This document shows, one piece after another, positions 1 to 7,763 of a stretch of 64,000 nucleotides of DNA. Both the position numbers and the translations under genes were made by a program. Location: NCBI RefSeq assembly GCF_001191005.1, contig NZ_CP012201.1, forward strand, positions 2,666,001 to 2,730,000, given 5' to 3'. Each line of letters begins with the position of its first letter. Position 1 is the first letter of the stretch. The notes beneath the pieces are model-generated. The model was not told the origin of the DNA. It worked only from the letters and a program-made list of their open reading frames with translations, and ran no database searches. Origin of the DNA: Massilia sp. NR 4-1 (lineage in GTDB: Bacteria; Pseudomonadota; Gammaproteobacteria; Burkholderiales; Burkholderiaceae_D).

Positions 1-1145
1 TGCAAATGCCGGCCGTCACCAAATTCATCGACGGCAGCGGCCCGGTATGGTCGGGCAACCTCTTCCCCTTCCTGTTCATCACCATCGCCTGCGGCGCCGT
101 GTCCGGCTTCCACGCCCTGATCTCTTCCGGCACCACGCCCAAGATGATCGAGAACGAAACCCACGCCCGCTTCATCGGCTACGGCGCCATGCTGATGGAA
201 TCCTTCGTCGCCATCATGGCCCTGGTGGCCGCATCGACCATTGAACCGGGCGTCTACTTCGCCATGAACAGCCCGGCCGCGCTGATCGGCACCACGGCCG
301 AATCGGCGGCGCAAGCCATCTCGCAATGGGGCTTCCGCGTCACGCCGGAAATGCTGACGCAGACCGCGAAAGATGTCGGCGAACACACCATCATCTCGCG
401 CGCCGGCGGCGCACCGACGCTGGCGGTGGGCATGGCGCATATCCTGTCCAATGTCCTCGGCGGCAAGGCCATGATGGCCTTCTGGTACCACTTCGCCATC
501 CTGTTCGAAGCCCTGTTCATCCTGACCGCCGTCGATGCCGGCACGCGCGCCGGCCGCTTCATGCTGCAGGATCTGCTGGGCGCCTTCGCCCCATCGCTGA
601 AACGCACCGACTCCGTGTTCGCCAGCCTGCTCGCCACCGGCCTGTGCGTGGCCGCCTGGGGTTACTTCCTGTACCAGGGCGTGGTCGATCCGCTGGGCGG
701 CATCAACACCCTGTGGCCGCTGTTCGGCATCGCCAACCAGATGCTGGCCGGGATTGCGCTGATCCTCGCCACCTGCGTGCTGTTCAAGATGAAGCGCGCC
801 CGCTTCGCCTGGGTCACCCTGCTGCCCACCGTCTGGCTGCTGCTGTGCACCCTGACCGCCGGCTGGCAGAAAATCTTTGCCGCCAATCCCAAGGTCGGCT
901 TCCTGGCCCACGCCGCCAAATACCAGGCCGCGCTCGACAAGGGCGAAGTGCTGGCCCCGGCCAAATCGCTCGACCAGATGCGCCAGGTGATCTTCAACGA
1001 CTATCTCGACGCCTCGCTGGCCGGCTTCTTCATCATCGTCGTGCTGTCCGTGCTGATCTTCGGCGTGCGCACCGCCCTCGCGGCCCGCGCCAACGCCAAG
1101 CCCAGCCACAAGGAAAGCCCGGTGCAACTGATGCCGGCCACCTAA
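1..1145 (+). CDS. cstA: Carbon starvation protein CstA family transporter, 5'-truncated by window edge
   Basis: This is the C-terminal half (about 380 residues) of a CstA/BtsT-type inner-membrane transporter; the reading frame is open to the left edge, so the true start is outside the window. Full-length members are about 690-720 residues and import pyruvate or peptides under carbon limitation. The visible part has long hydrophobic segments separated by short loops. It carries the family-typical stretch around TTPKMIENE near residues 43-51 of the visible frame, and a soluble loop between the last two membrane segments. The stop is followed after 2 bp by a YbdD-family gene, the usual partner of CstA and BtsT. 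Whether it is closer to CstA or BtsT cannot be decided without the N-terminus. Confidence 0.9.
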   Translation, partial: QMPAVTKFIDGSGPVWSGNLFPFLFITIACGAVSGFHALISSGTTPKMIENETHARFIGYGAMLMESFVAIMALVAASTIEPGVYFAMNSPAALIGTTAESAAQAISQWGFRVTPEMLTQTAKDVGEHTIISRAGGAPTLAVGMAHILSNVLGGKAMMAFWYHFAILFEALFILTAVDAGTRAGRFMLQDLLGAFAPSLKRTDSVFASLLATGLCVAAWGYFLYQGVVDPLGGINTLWPLFGIANQMLAGIALILATCVLFKMKRARFAWVTLLPTVWLLLCTLTAGWQKIFAANPKVGFLAHAAKYQAALDKGEVLAPAKSLDQMRQVIFNDYLDASLAGFFIIVVLSVLIFGVRTALAARANAKPSHKESPVQLMPAT

Positions 1146-1147
1146 AA

Positions 1148-1348
1148 ATGCTCGACGAAATCGTCAAAGCAGGCCGCTACCTCGGGCAAAGCATGCGCCT
1201 GATGGTCGGCCTGCCCGAATACGACAGCTACGTCGCCCATCGCGAAGCCACCCACCCTGGCGAACCGATGATGAGCTACGAAGAATTCTTCCGCGAGCGG
1301 CAAGAAGCCCGCTACGGCGGCGCCGGCAAGCGCGGCGGCTGCTGCTAA
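1148..1348 (+). CDS. YbdD/YjiX family small protein
   Basis: A 66-residue protein beginning MLDEIVKAGRYLGQSMRLM, 2 bp after the cstA-like stop codon. It matches the YbdD/YjiX (DUF466) family in length, in the central GLPEYDSYV-type segment, in the HP-x4-M-x-Y-E-x-F-F-R-x-R-Q core, and in the Gly/Cys-rich C-terminus ending in two cysteines. Family members are encoded next to CstA or BtsT transporters; their biochemical role is not well defined, but they are thought to be accessory to the transporter. The two genes are almost certainly co-transcribed and end at the terminator just downstream. The start is well fixed because the longer frame overlaps the transporter gene out of frame. Confidence 0.88.
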   Translation: MLDEIVKAGRYLGQSMRLMVGLPEYDSYVAHREATHPGEPMMSYEEFFRERQEARYGGAGKRGGCC

Positions 1349-1371
1349 GCTTTGACTTAGATCAGTAACAG

Positions 1372-1422
1372 TCCCATCCTCGTGCTCGGCGGCCCCGCCT
1401 GGCGCCAGGGTGGGATTTTTTT
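1372..1422 (+). terminator. Rho-independent terminator after cstA-ybdD
   Basis: An imperfect stem (CCCATCCT pairing with AGGGTGGG, one G-T pair) encloses a GC-rich loop and is followed by seven T residues. It lies 24 bp after the YbdD stop codon and separates that operon from the downstream sensor kinase gene. Confidence 0.65.
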
Positions 1423-1523
1423 GATTTGGCGCAAAGGGGATGGGGCGGGGTTGCGTCGGCGCAAGGTGGGGGATGGGCAGGAGTCTATATTTTTCCTGTT
1501 GGAATCCCTTATCGGCGGCGGCA

Positions 1524-4400
1524 ATGCTCAACTTCGAACGTTCCGGCCTTAGTCAGAAACTGACCATCATTTCGGTCCTGTCCACCGGCAGCGCGCTGCT
1601 GCTGGTGTTCCTGGCGTTCGCGCTGACGACGGTGCTCGGCCATGCGGATGATGAACAGAAGCAGCTGGCGTCCCTGGCCGATGTGGTCGGAGCCAGCAGC
1701 GTGCAGGCCTTGCTGCTGGCCGACCATGTGCAGGCGGAGCAGAACCTGGCGGCGCTGGCGGTAAAGGACGAGATTACGCGCGCGGCTTTGTTCGACCGCG
1801 AGGGCCGCGTGTTCGCCAGCTTCCCGGCAGCGTCAGCGCAGCCGCCATCCTTGTCGCCGCAAGGCGTTGCGGCCCTGGCCAGGCGTCCGCTCAGCGAACG
1901 GGCCGGGGCGCCTTGGCATCCGCTGACCCGCCTGTATCGGCCAGTGCGCGTGGGGCCGCATGCGATCGGCGCGGTGATGGTGGAGGCGGGCCAGCTCGGC
2001 ATGTGGCTCGGCATTCTCAAGAACCTGGGCATCACGGGGGCGGCGACCGCCCTCTCCTTCCTGCTGGCGCAGATGCTGGCGGCGCGTTTCAAAGGCAGCA
2101 TCGCGGAGCCGATCGGCAAACTGGTGGCGGCGGCGCAACAGGTATCGAGCAGCCAGACCTACTCGCAGGTGCAGCATAGCCGCAGCGATGAACTGGGCAC
2201 GCTGATCGATAGCTTCAACCATATGCTGGCGCAGATCGAGAACCGCGACACGCGCCTGGCCCAGTACCGCGACCAGCTGGAGCGCCAGGTCAGCGTGCGC
2301 ACCGAGCAGCTGGAAAAGGCGAAGAACGCGGCGGAGGCGGCGAGCCAGGCCAAGAGCGCCTTCCTTGCCACCATGAGCCACGAGATCCGCACGCCGATGA
2401 ACGGGGTGCTGGGCATGACCGAACTGCTGATGGCCACGCGCCTGAGCGAGGAACAGCGCCACTACACCAGCATGGTCAAGCGCTCGGGCGAGCACCTGCT
2501 GGTGATCATCAACGATATCCTGGACTTCTCCAAGATCGAGGCGGGCAAGCTGACGGTGGAGTACATCCATTTCAATTTCCGCGAGCTGCTGGACGATATC
2601 GATTATGTGTTTTCGCCGCAGGCGCAGGCCAAGGGGTTGGACCTGCATTTCGAGATCGCCAACGATATCCCGATTGCCATCTGCGGCGATCCGAACCGGC
2701 TGCGCCAGGTGATCGTGAACCTGATGGGCAATGCCATCAAGTTCACCGACAAGGGTCGTATCCAGCTCAAGGTCTACGTCACCGGCGAGGATGCGCAGAC
2801 GGTGCGCATGCGTTTCGAGGTGCACGATACCGGCTTGGGCGTGGCGCGCGAGGCGCGCAGCCGCATCTTCGACTCCTTCTCCCAGGCCGACGGCTCGACC
2901 ACGCGCAAGCATGGCGGCACCGGCCTGGGGCTGGCGATTTCGCGCCAGCTGGTGGAGCTGATGGGCGGGCAGATCGGCGTCGACAACGCGCTTACCCAGG
3001 GTTCGGTCTTCTGGTTCACCGTGCAGTTCGACAAGCGCCGTGTCGACGGCGACGAATCCGGCTTCAGCCAGAAGAGCAAGGGCTTGCGCGCGCTGATCGC
3101 GGACCCGCATCCGGACAGCCGCGCCGTGCTGGAACGCCTGCTGGGGCGCTGGCATCTGCATTGCGACAGCGCCGCCACGGCAGCGGAGGCGCTGTGCCTG
3201 CTGCACGCCGGTGCCAGCAGCGGCCAGCCTTACGACACGGCCTTGCTGGATATGGATTTGCCGGGCATCAGCGGGCTGGCGCTGGCCGCCGAGATCAAGG
3301 CCGATGCTGCGCTGTCCGGCGTGCGCCTGCTGCTGCTCAGCACCGAACGCAGCGCGGCCGACACCGTGCAGCGGCGCGAGGCGGGCGTGGCCTTCCAGCT
3401 GATCAAGCCGGCGCGCGACTGCGATCTGTATGAGTGCCTGGTGACGCCGGCCCGCAGCGGCGAGGGTACGCGGCCGATGGCGGCACTGGCGCCCGCTGGG
3501 GCGCGGCTGGTGCGCAGCAAGCGTCCGCTGCGCGTGCTGCTGGCGGAGGACAATCCGGTCAATGTCGAGGTGGCGCTGGCCATGCTGAACAGCCTGGGGC
3601 TGGAAACCGCTTGTGCCGGTAATGGCGAGGAAGCCTTGGCGGCGGTGGGCGCCGCACATTTCGATCTGCTGCTGATGGACTGCCAGATGCCGGTGATGGA
3701 TGGCATGGCCGCCACCAAGGAAATCCGCCGCCGCGAGAAGCAGAGCGGCCATGCGCGCCACCTGCCGGTCATTGCCATCACAGCCAATGCCTTGCAGGGC
3801 GACCGCGAAAACTGCCTGGCCGCGGGCATGGACGATTATCTGAGCAAGCCGTTCAGCCGCCAGGCGCTGGCCGACACCCTGTCGCGCTGGATCGCCCTGC
3901 CGCGCGCCGCCAGCATGCATCATGGCGACCTTATGCCGCAGGCCGGAAGTACGGCGCCACAGCCATCCCTGCCAATGCGTTCGGCGCCGCAGGACCGCAT
4001 GGCCAAGGCCGCAGCCGCCACGATCGCCACCGAGGCGGCGTCGCCCGCAACGGTACTGAACCGCCACGCACTGGAAGCCATCCGCGCCCTCAGCTCCGAC
4101 GGCGAGGCGCTGCTGCAGCGCGTGATCCACGCGTATGTGGACGACACGCCCGCCCATCTGCAAACGCTGCGCGAGGCCATCGCCAGCCTGAATACGGGCA
4201 GCATCCGCAAGGCCGCGCACAGCCTGAAATCGAGCAGCGCCAATGTCGGCGCCGACGCGCTGGCCCGGTTGTGCAAGGAAATGGAATTGCTGGGCCGCGC
4301 CGATTCCACCGAAGGCGCGGAAAAATTGCTGAGCAATATGGAGCGCGAGTTCCAGACGGTGCGTCATTCCCTGAGTGCCATCCTAGAGAAGGAAACCTGA
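1524..4400 (+). CDS. BarA-like hybrid sensor histidine kinase (HAMP-HisKA-HATPase-REC-REC-Hpt)
   Basis: A 958-residue inner-membrane hybrid kinase that senses a signal and relays phosphate His-Asp-His. In order it shows a transmembrane helix near residues 15-38, a periplasmic sensor, a second helix near 150-170, a HAMP linker, a HisKA domain with the H-box SHEIRTPMNG (H286), and a HATPase_c domain with GTGLGLAIS. A degenerate first receiver domain (D576) is followed by a canonical second receiver (LLMDCQMP, D719) and a C-terminal Hpt domain with AHSLKSSSA (H899). I chose the start at MLNFERSGL because the first helix follows directly, as in relatives; in-frame ATGs at 1440 and 1473 would add a charged, non-conserved extension. 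It lies 1 bp from the downstream REC-GGDEF-EAL gene, which suggests one operon. Confidence 0.88.
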   Translation: MLNFERSGLSQKLTIISVLSTGSALLLVFLAFALTTVLGHADDEQKQLASLADVVGASSVQALLLADHVQAEQNLAALAVKDEITRAALFDREGRVFASFPAASAQPPSLSPQGVAALARRPLSERAGAPWHPLTRLYRPVRVGPHAIGAVMVEAGQLGMWLGILKNLGITGAATALSFLLAQMLAARFKGSIAEPIGKLVAAAQQVSSSQTYSQVQHSRSDELGTLIDSFNHMLAQIENRDTRLAQYRDQLERQVSVRTEQLEKAKNAAEAASQAKSAFLATMSHEIRTPMNGVLGMTELLMATRLSEEQRHYTSMVKRSGEHLLVIINDILDFSKIEAGKLTVEYIHFNFRELLDDIDYVFSPQAQAKGLDLHFEIANDIPIAICGDPNRLRQVIVNLMGNAIKFTDKGRIQLKVYVTGEDAQTVRMRFEVHDTGLGVAREARSRIFDSFSQADGSTTRKHGGTGLGLAISRQLVELMGGQIGVDNALTQGSVFWFTVQFDKRRVDGDESGFSQKSKGLRALIADPHPDSRAVLERLLGRWHLHCDSAATAAEALCLLHAGASSGQPYDTALLDMDLPGISGLALAAEIKADAALSGVRLLLLSTERSAADTVQRREAGVAFQLIKPARDCDLYECLVTPARSGEGTRPMAALAPAGARLVRSKRPLRVLLAEDNPVNVEVALAMLNSLGLETACAGNGEEALAAVGAAHFDLLLMDCQMPVMDGMAATKEIRRREKQSGHARHLPVIAITANALQGDRENCLAAGMDDYLSKPFSRQALADTLSRWIALPRAASMHHGDLMPQAGSTAPQPSLPMRSAPQDRMAKAAAATIATEAASPATVLNRHALEAIRALSSDGEALLQRVIHAYVDDTPAHLQTLREAIASLNTGSIRKAAHSLKSSSANVGADALARLCKEMELLGRADSTEGAEKLLSNMEREFQTVRHSLSAILEKET

Positions 4401-4401
4401 T

Positions 4402-6513
4402 ATGGGCACACTACACTCCCCCAAACGCGGCACCGTGCTGGTGGCTGACGACGATCCCGTCATGCGCCTGCTGATGCTGGAAATGCTGGCGCAGGTCGGC
4501 TTGAATGCGGTGGAGGCGGAGGATGGCCCGGCGGCCCTTTCCTGCTTCCGCCAGATGTGCCCCGACCTGGTGCTGCTCGATGTGGACATGCCGGGCGTGG
4601 ATGGCTTTGCCGTCTGCCGCGAAATCCGCAAGATGGAACATGGCGCCACGGTTCCCATCATCATGGTGACGGGCGGCGACGATCTGGAAGCGGTGACGCT
4701 GGCCTACGAGGTGGGCGCCACGGATTTCATTTCCAAGCCGATCAACTGGCCCATCCTCGGCCACCGCGTGCTGTATGTGCTGCGCGCCAGCGACGCCATC
4801 GCCCGCCTGCGCATCGCCGACGCCCACAACCGCGCCGTGCTGGCGGCGATTCCCGACACCTTCTTCCGCCTCAGTCCCGAGGGCTTTTATCTGGACTATG
4901 AACAGGGCCATGGCCCCGGCGCCACCTTGTCGGAAACCCGCTGCGTGGGCCGCCACATCAGCGAGGTGCTGCCTGCCCCCATCGCCCAGCGCCTGATGCA
5001 TGAGCTGGAATGCGTGCTCGACACCCACGACATCCGCTCCGTCGACTATGAGCTGTTCAGCGGCGGCATGCTGCACCACTTCGAGGCGCGCCTGGTCAAT
5101 ACCGGCGCGGGCGAGGTGCTGGGCCTGGTGCGCGACATCAGCGAGCGCAAACGCACGGAGGACCAGATCCGCCGCCTCGCCTATTGCGACAGTCTGACCG
5201 GCATCCCCAACCGCCAGGCTTTCCTGGAATCGCTGGAGCATGAGCTGCAGCGCTCGCGCGCGGGCGGTCGCAAGTTCGCCGTGCTGTTCATGGACCTGGA
5301 CTCCTTCAAGCGCATCAACGACACACTGGGCCACAATGTCGGCGACCTGCTGCTGCAAGCCGTCTCCGAGCGCCTGCATGAAACCATCCGCCCCGGCGAC
5401 ACGGTGTCCCTGGCCGGCCACGGCAGCCTGGCGCGCCTGGGCGGCGACGAGTTCACCATCCTGATCCCCGACCTGCAGCAGGTCGAGGATGCGCTGCATG
5501 TGGCGCAGCGCGTCAAGGACGCCATGCGCCGCCCCTTCCAGCTCGATGGCCATGAAATCTTCGTCACCGCCAGCATCGGCATTTCGCTGTATCCGCAGGA
5601 CGGCGAGGACAGCAGCTCCCTGCTCAAATATGCCGACACCGCCATGTACCACGCCAAGAACTGCGGCAAGGACAATGCGAAGCTGTACAGCTCATCGCTA
5701 ACGATGCAGATCATGAGCCATGTGAAGCTGGAGGTCGGCCTGCGCAAGGCCTTGCAGAACAACGAGCTGTATCTGCTGTACCAGCCCCAGGTCGACGTGC
5801 CCAGCGCCCAACTGGTGGGCGTGGAGGCGCTGGTGCGCTGGCGCCATCCCGAGCATGGCGTGATTCCGCCCAATGAGTTCATCCCGCTGGCCGAGGAAAC
5901 CGGCCTGATCGTGCCGATCGGCGAATGGGTGCTGCGCACCGCCTGCAAACAGGCGCGCGCCTGGCAGCAGGCTTGCCAGCGGCCGGTGCGCATGGCGGTC
6001 AACCTCTCGGCCAAGCAGTTCAAGGACGAGAACCTGAGCCAGATCGTGGTCTCGGCCCTGCACGACACCGGCCTGGAACCGCGCCTGCTGGAGCTGGAGC
6101 TGACCGAAGGCACGCTGATGGACGATGCGCGCGCCACCATGGCCACACTCGACCAGTTGCGCGGCATCGGCGTCTATCTCTCGATCGACGATTTCGGCAC
6201 CGGCTATTCATCCATGAGCTATCTGAAGCGCTTCGATGTGCGCGCGCTCAAGATCGACAAGAGCTTCATTAGCGGCCTGCCGCAGGATTCGGAGAACGCG
6301 GCCATCACGCGCGCCATCATCGCCATGGCGCATGGCTTGAAAATGGTGGTGGTGGCGGAAGGCGTGGAGACCAATGCCCAGCTTCATCTGCTGGAGCAGT
6401 ATGGCTGCGATCTGGTGCAGGGATTTTTCCTCGGCCATCCATCGTCGCAGGAATTGATCGCGCAGATGCTCAACCGGCAGCACCTGCTGAGCGTTCCGCG
6501 GTCCGGCACCTAG
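4402..6513 (+). CDS. Response regulator with GGDEF and EAL domains (c-di-GMP turnover)
   Basis: A 703-residue cytosolic protein. An N-terminal receiver domain (about residues 10-125, phospho-acceptor D60 in LLDVDMPG) is followed by a divergent PAS-like stretch (about 130-245), a GGDEF domain with an intact GGDEF motif at 347-351, and an EAL domain with EALVRW starting at E475, ELTEG and DDFGTGYSS. Both enzyme signatures are intact, so diguanylate cyclase and phosphodiesterase activity are both possible. A short insertion lies between an RPGD sequence and GGDEF, so the usual RxxD inhibitory site is displaced. The ribosome-binding site GAAGGA lies inside the end of the kinase gene, 1 bp upstream, and the kinase is the likely phosphodonor. 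Its stop codon shares a CTAG tetramer with the convergent recR stop. Confidence 0.9.
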   Translation: MGTLHSPKRGTVLVADDDPVMRLLMLEMLAQVGLNAVEAEDGPAALSCFRQMCPDLVLLDVDMPGVDGFAVCREIRKMEHGATVPIIMVTGGDDLEAVTLAYEVGATDFISKPINWPILGHRVLYVLRASDAIARLRIADAHNRAVLAAIPDTFFRLSPEGFYLDYEQGHGPGATLSETRCVGRHISEVLPAPIAQRLMHELECVLDTHDIRSVDYELFSGGMLHHFEARLVNTGAGEVLGLVRDISERKRTEDQIRRLAYCDSLTGIPNRQAFLESLEHELQRSRAGGRKFAVLFMDLDSFKRINDTLGHNVGDLLLQAVSERLHETIRPGDTVSLAGHGSLARLGGDEFTILIPDLQQVEDALHVAQRVKDAMRRPFQLDGHEIFVTASIGISLYPQDGEDSSSLLKYADTAMYHAKNCGKDNAKLYSSSLTMQIMSHVKLEVGLRKALQNNELYLLYQPQVDVPSAQLVGVEALVRWRHPEHGVIPPNEFIPLAEETGLIVPIGEWVLRTACKQARAWQQACQRPVRMAVNLSAKQFKDENLSQIVVSALHDTGLEPRLLELELTEGTLMDDARATMATLDQLRGIGVYLSIDDFGTGYSSMSYLKRFDVRALKIDKSFISGLPQDSENAAITRAIIAMAHGLKMVVVAEGVETNAQLHLLEQYGCDLVQGFFLGHPSSQELIAQMLNRQHLLSVPRSGT

Positions 6514-7100
6514 GTGCTGCGCCGGTCCAGCATGGCGCGGGCGATGGTGCCCGCGTCCACATATTCGAGCTCGCCGCCGACCGGCACGCCGCGCGCCAGG
6601 CGGCTCACCTGCAGGCCGCGCGCCTTCAGCATCTCGCTGATGTAGTGGGCCGTGGCTTCACCCTCGTTGGTGAAGTTTGTCGCCAGCACCACCTCGCTCA
6701 CCACGCCGTCGCTGGCGCGCGCCAGCAGCTTTTCCAGGTGGATGTCCTTGGGGCCGATGCCGTCCAGCGGCGACAGGCGGCCCATCAGCACAAAGTACAG
6801 GCCTTTGTAGGTCAAGGTCTGCTCGATCATCATCTGGTCGGCCGGGGTTTCGACCACGCACAGCAGGCGGCGATCGCGTTCCTCGTCGATGCAGGTATCG
6901 CAGGTCTCGGTTTCGGTGAAGGTATTGCACAGGGCGCAGTGGTGCACCGCGTCCACCGCCTGGTACAGGGCGCGCGACAGCTGGGCCGCGCCTTCGCGGT
7001 CATGCTGCAGCAAGTGGAAAGCCATGCGCTGCGCCGATTTCGGCCCAACGCCGGGCAGGCGGCGCAGCGCCTCCGTCAGGAATTCAAGCGATTTGGACAT
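6510..7100 (-). CDS. recR: Recombination protein RecR
   Basis: A 196-residue protein of standard RecR length; it acts with RecF and RecO to load RecA at gapped DNA. It shows a helix-hairpin-helix segment (LPGVGPKSAQRMA, about residues 15-27), a four-cysteine zinc finger (C55, C58, C67, C70), and a Toprim domain beginning at VVETPADQ (E84) with the conserved GRLSPLDGIGP segment. It is the last gene of the dnaX-ybaB-yciI-recR run and starts 2 bp after the YciI-like stop codon. Its own stop overlaps the stop of the convergent GGDEF-EAL gene by 4 bp, so there is no space for a terminator between the two transcripts. Confidence 0.97.
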   Translation of the reverse strand: MSKSLEFLTEALRRLPGVGPKSAQRMAFHLLQHDREGAAQLSRALYQAVDAVHHCALCNTFTETETCDTCIDEERDRRLLCVVETPADQMMIEQTLTYKGLYFVLMGRLSPLDGIGPKDIHLEKLLARASDGVVSEVVLATNFTNEGEATAHYISEMLKARGLQVSRLARGVPVGGELEYVDAGTIARAMLDRRST

Positions 7101-7102
7101 GG

Positions 7103-7396
7103 CTAACCCTGATGCTGGAACTGGCTCAGCGCCTCGGCCGCCATGGTGGGGACGAATTCCGTGATCGTATAGCTGGCCACGCCCGCCTGTTTGAACGGGT
7201 CCAGCTCGACCACGGCTTCGATATCGGCCCGGCTGTCCGCCATGGCCAGGATGATGCCGCCGGTGCGCGGCACCATGCGGCCGGACAGCAGGAAGGTGCC
7301 GTTGGCATACTGTTCGCGCAAATACTCACGATGCGCGCCAAGCAGAGCGTCGATCTCCGCGGCGGGCTTCAGGTAGGTCAGCGCGATGACGAACAT
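7103..7396 (-). CDS. YciI family protein inserted between ybaB and recR
   Basis: A 97-residue single-domain protein with the ferredoxin-like YciI signature: an N-terminal FVIALTYLKP strand, a conserved histidine (H22) before REYLREQYANG, the SGRMVPRTGG turn, and the ELDPFKQAGV segment with the family DPF motif (D66). The YciI fold is related to dye-decolourising and chlorite-dismutase-type proteins, but the function of most members is unknown, and I do not assign a reaction. It sits 2 bp downstream of ybaB and 2 bp upstream of recR and must be translated from the same message. The better-known gammaproteobacterial operon has ybaB and recR adjacent, so this is an extra gene in a conserved operon. 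Confidence 0.85.
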   Translation of the reverse strand: MFVIALTYLKPAAEIDALLGAHREYLREQYANGTFLLSGRMVPRTGGIILAMADSRADIEAVVELDPFKQAGVASYTITEFVPTMAAEALSQFQHQG

Positions 7397-7398
7397 GT

Positions 7399-7725
7399 TT
7401 AGAATGGCATCTTGAAGCCGGCAGGCAGATTCATGCCGGCGGTCAGGCCGCTCATTTTCTCGGCGGCGGTGGCTTCGGCCTTGCGCACGGCGTCGTTGAA
7501 GGCGGCGGCCACCAGGTCTTCCAGCATGTCCTTGTCGTCAGCCAGCAGCGATGGGTCGATGGTGACGCGCTTCACGTCGTTTTTGCAAGTCATGACGACT
7601 TTCACCAGGCCGGCGCCGGACTGGCCTTCCACCTCGATGCCGCCCAGCGATTCCTGGGCTTTCTTCATATTGTCCTGCATTGCTTGCGCCTGCTTCATCA
7701 GGCCGGCCAGTTGATTTTTCATCAT
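7399..7725 (-). CDS. ybaB: YbaB/EbfC family nucleoid-associated protein
   Basis: A 108-residue protein typical of YbaB/EbfC, small dimeric DNA-binding proteins encoded between dnaX and recR in many bacteria. It begins MMKNQLAGLMKQAQAMQDNM, the long N-terminal helix of the family, followed by a strand-rich core (VKVVMTCKNDVKRVTIDPSL) and a C-terminal helix ending in a Met/Gly/Pro-rich tail. The start has a weak site within GGAGAAACACC upstream. It follows dnaX by 38 bp and precedes the YciI-like gene by 2 bp. It probably coats DNA non-specifically or influences gene expression broadly; a direct link to RecR or DnaX function is suggested only by gene order. Confidence 0.95.
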   Translation of the reverse strand: MMKNQLAGLMKQAQAMQDNMKKAQESLGGIEVEGQSGAGLVKVVMTCKNDVKRVTIDPSLLADDKDMLEDLVAAAFNDAVRKAEATAAEKMSGLTAGMNLPAGFKMPF

Positions 7726-7763
7726 GATGGTGTTTCTCCGTAAGGCTAGGGTTTGTGTTCAGT

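Noticed and set aside
1833..4367. An 844-codon minus-strand frame opposite the hybrid kinase
   Set aside because: It is His/Gln/Arg-rich shadow translation of a well-supported kinase gene and shows no motifs.
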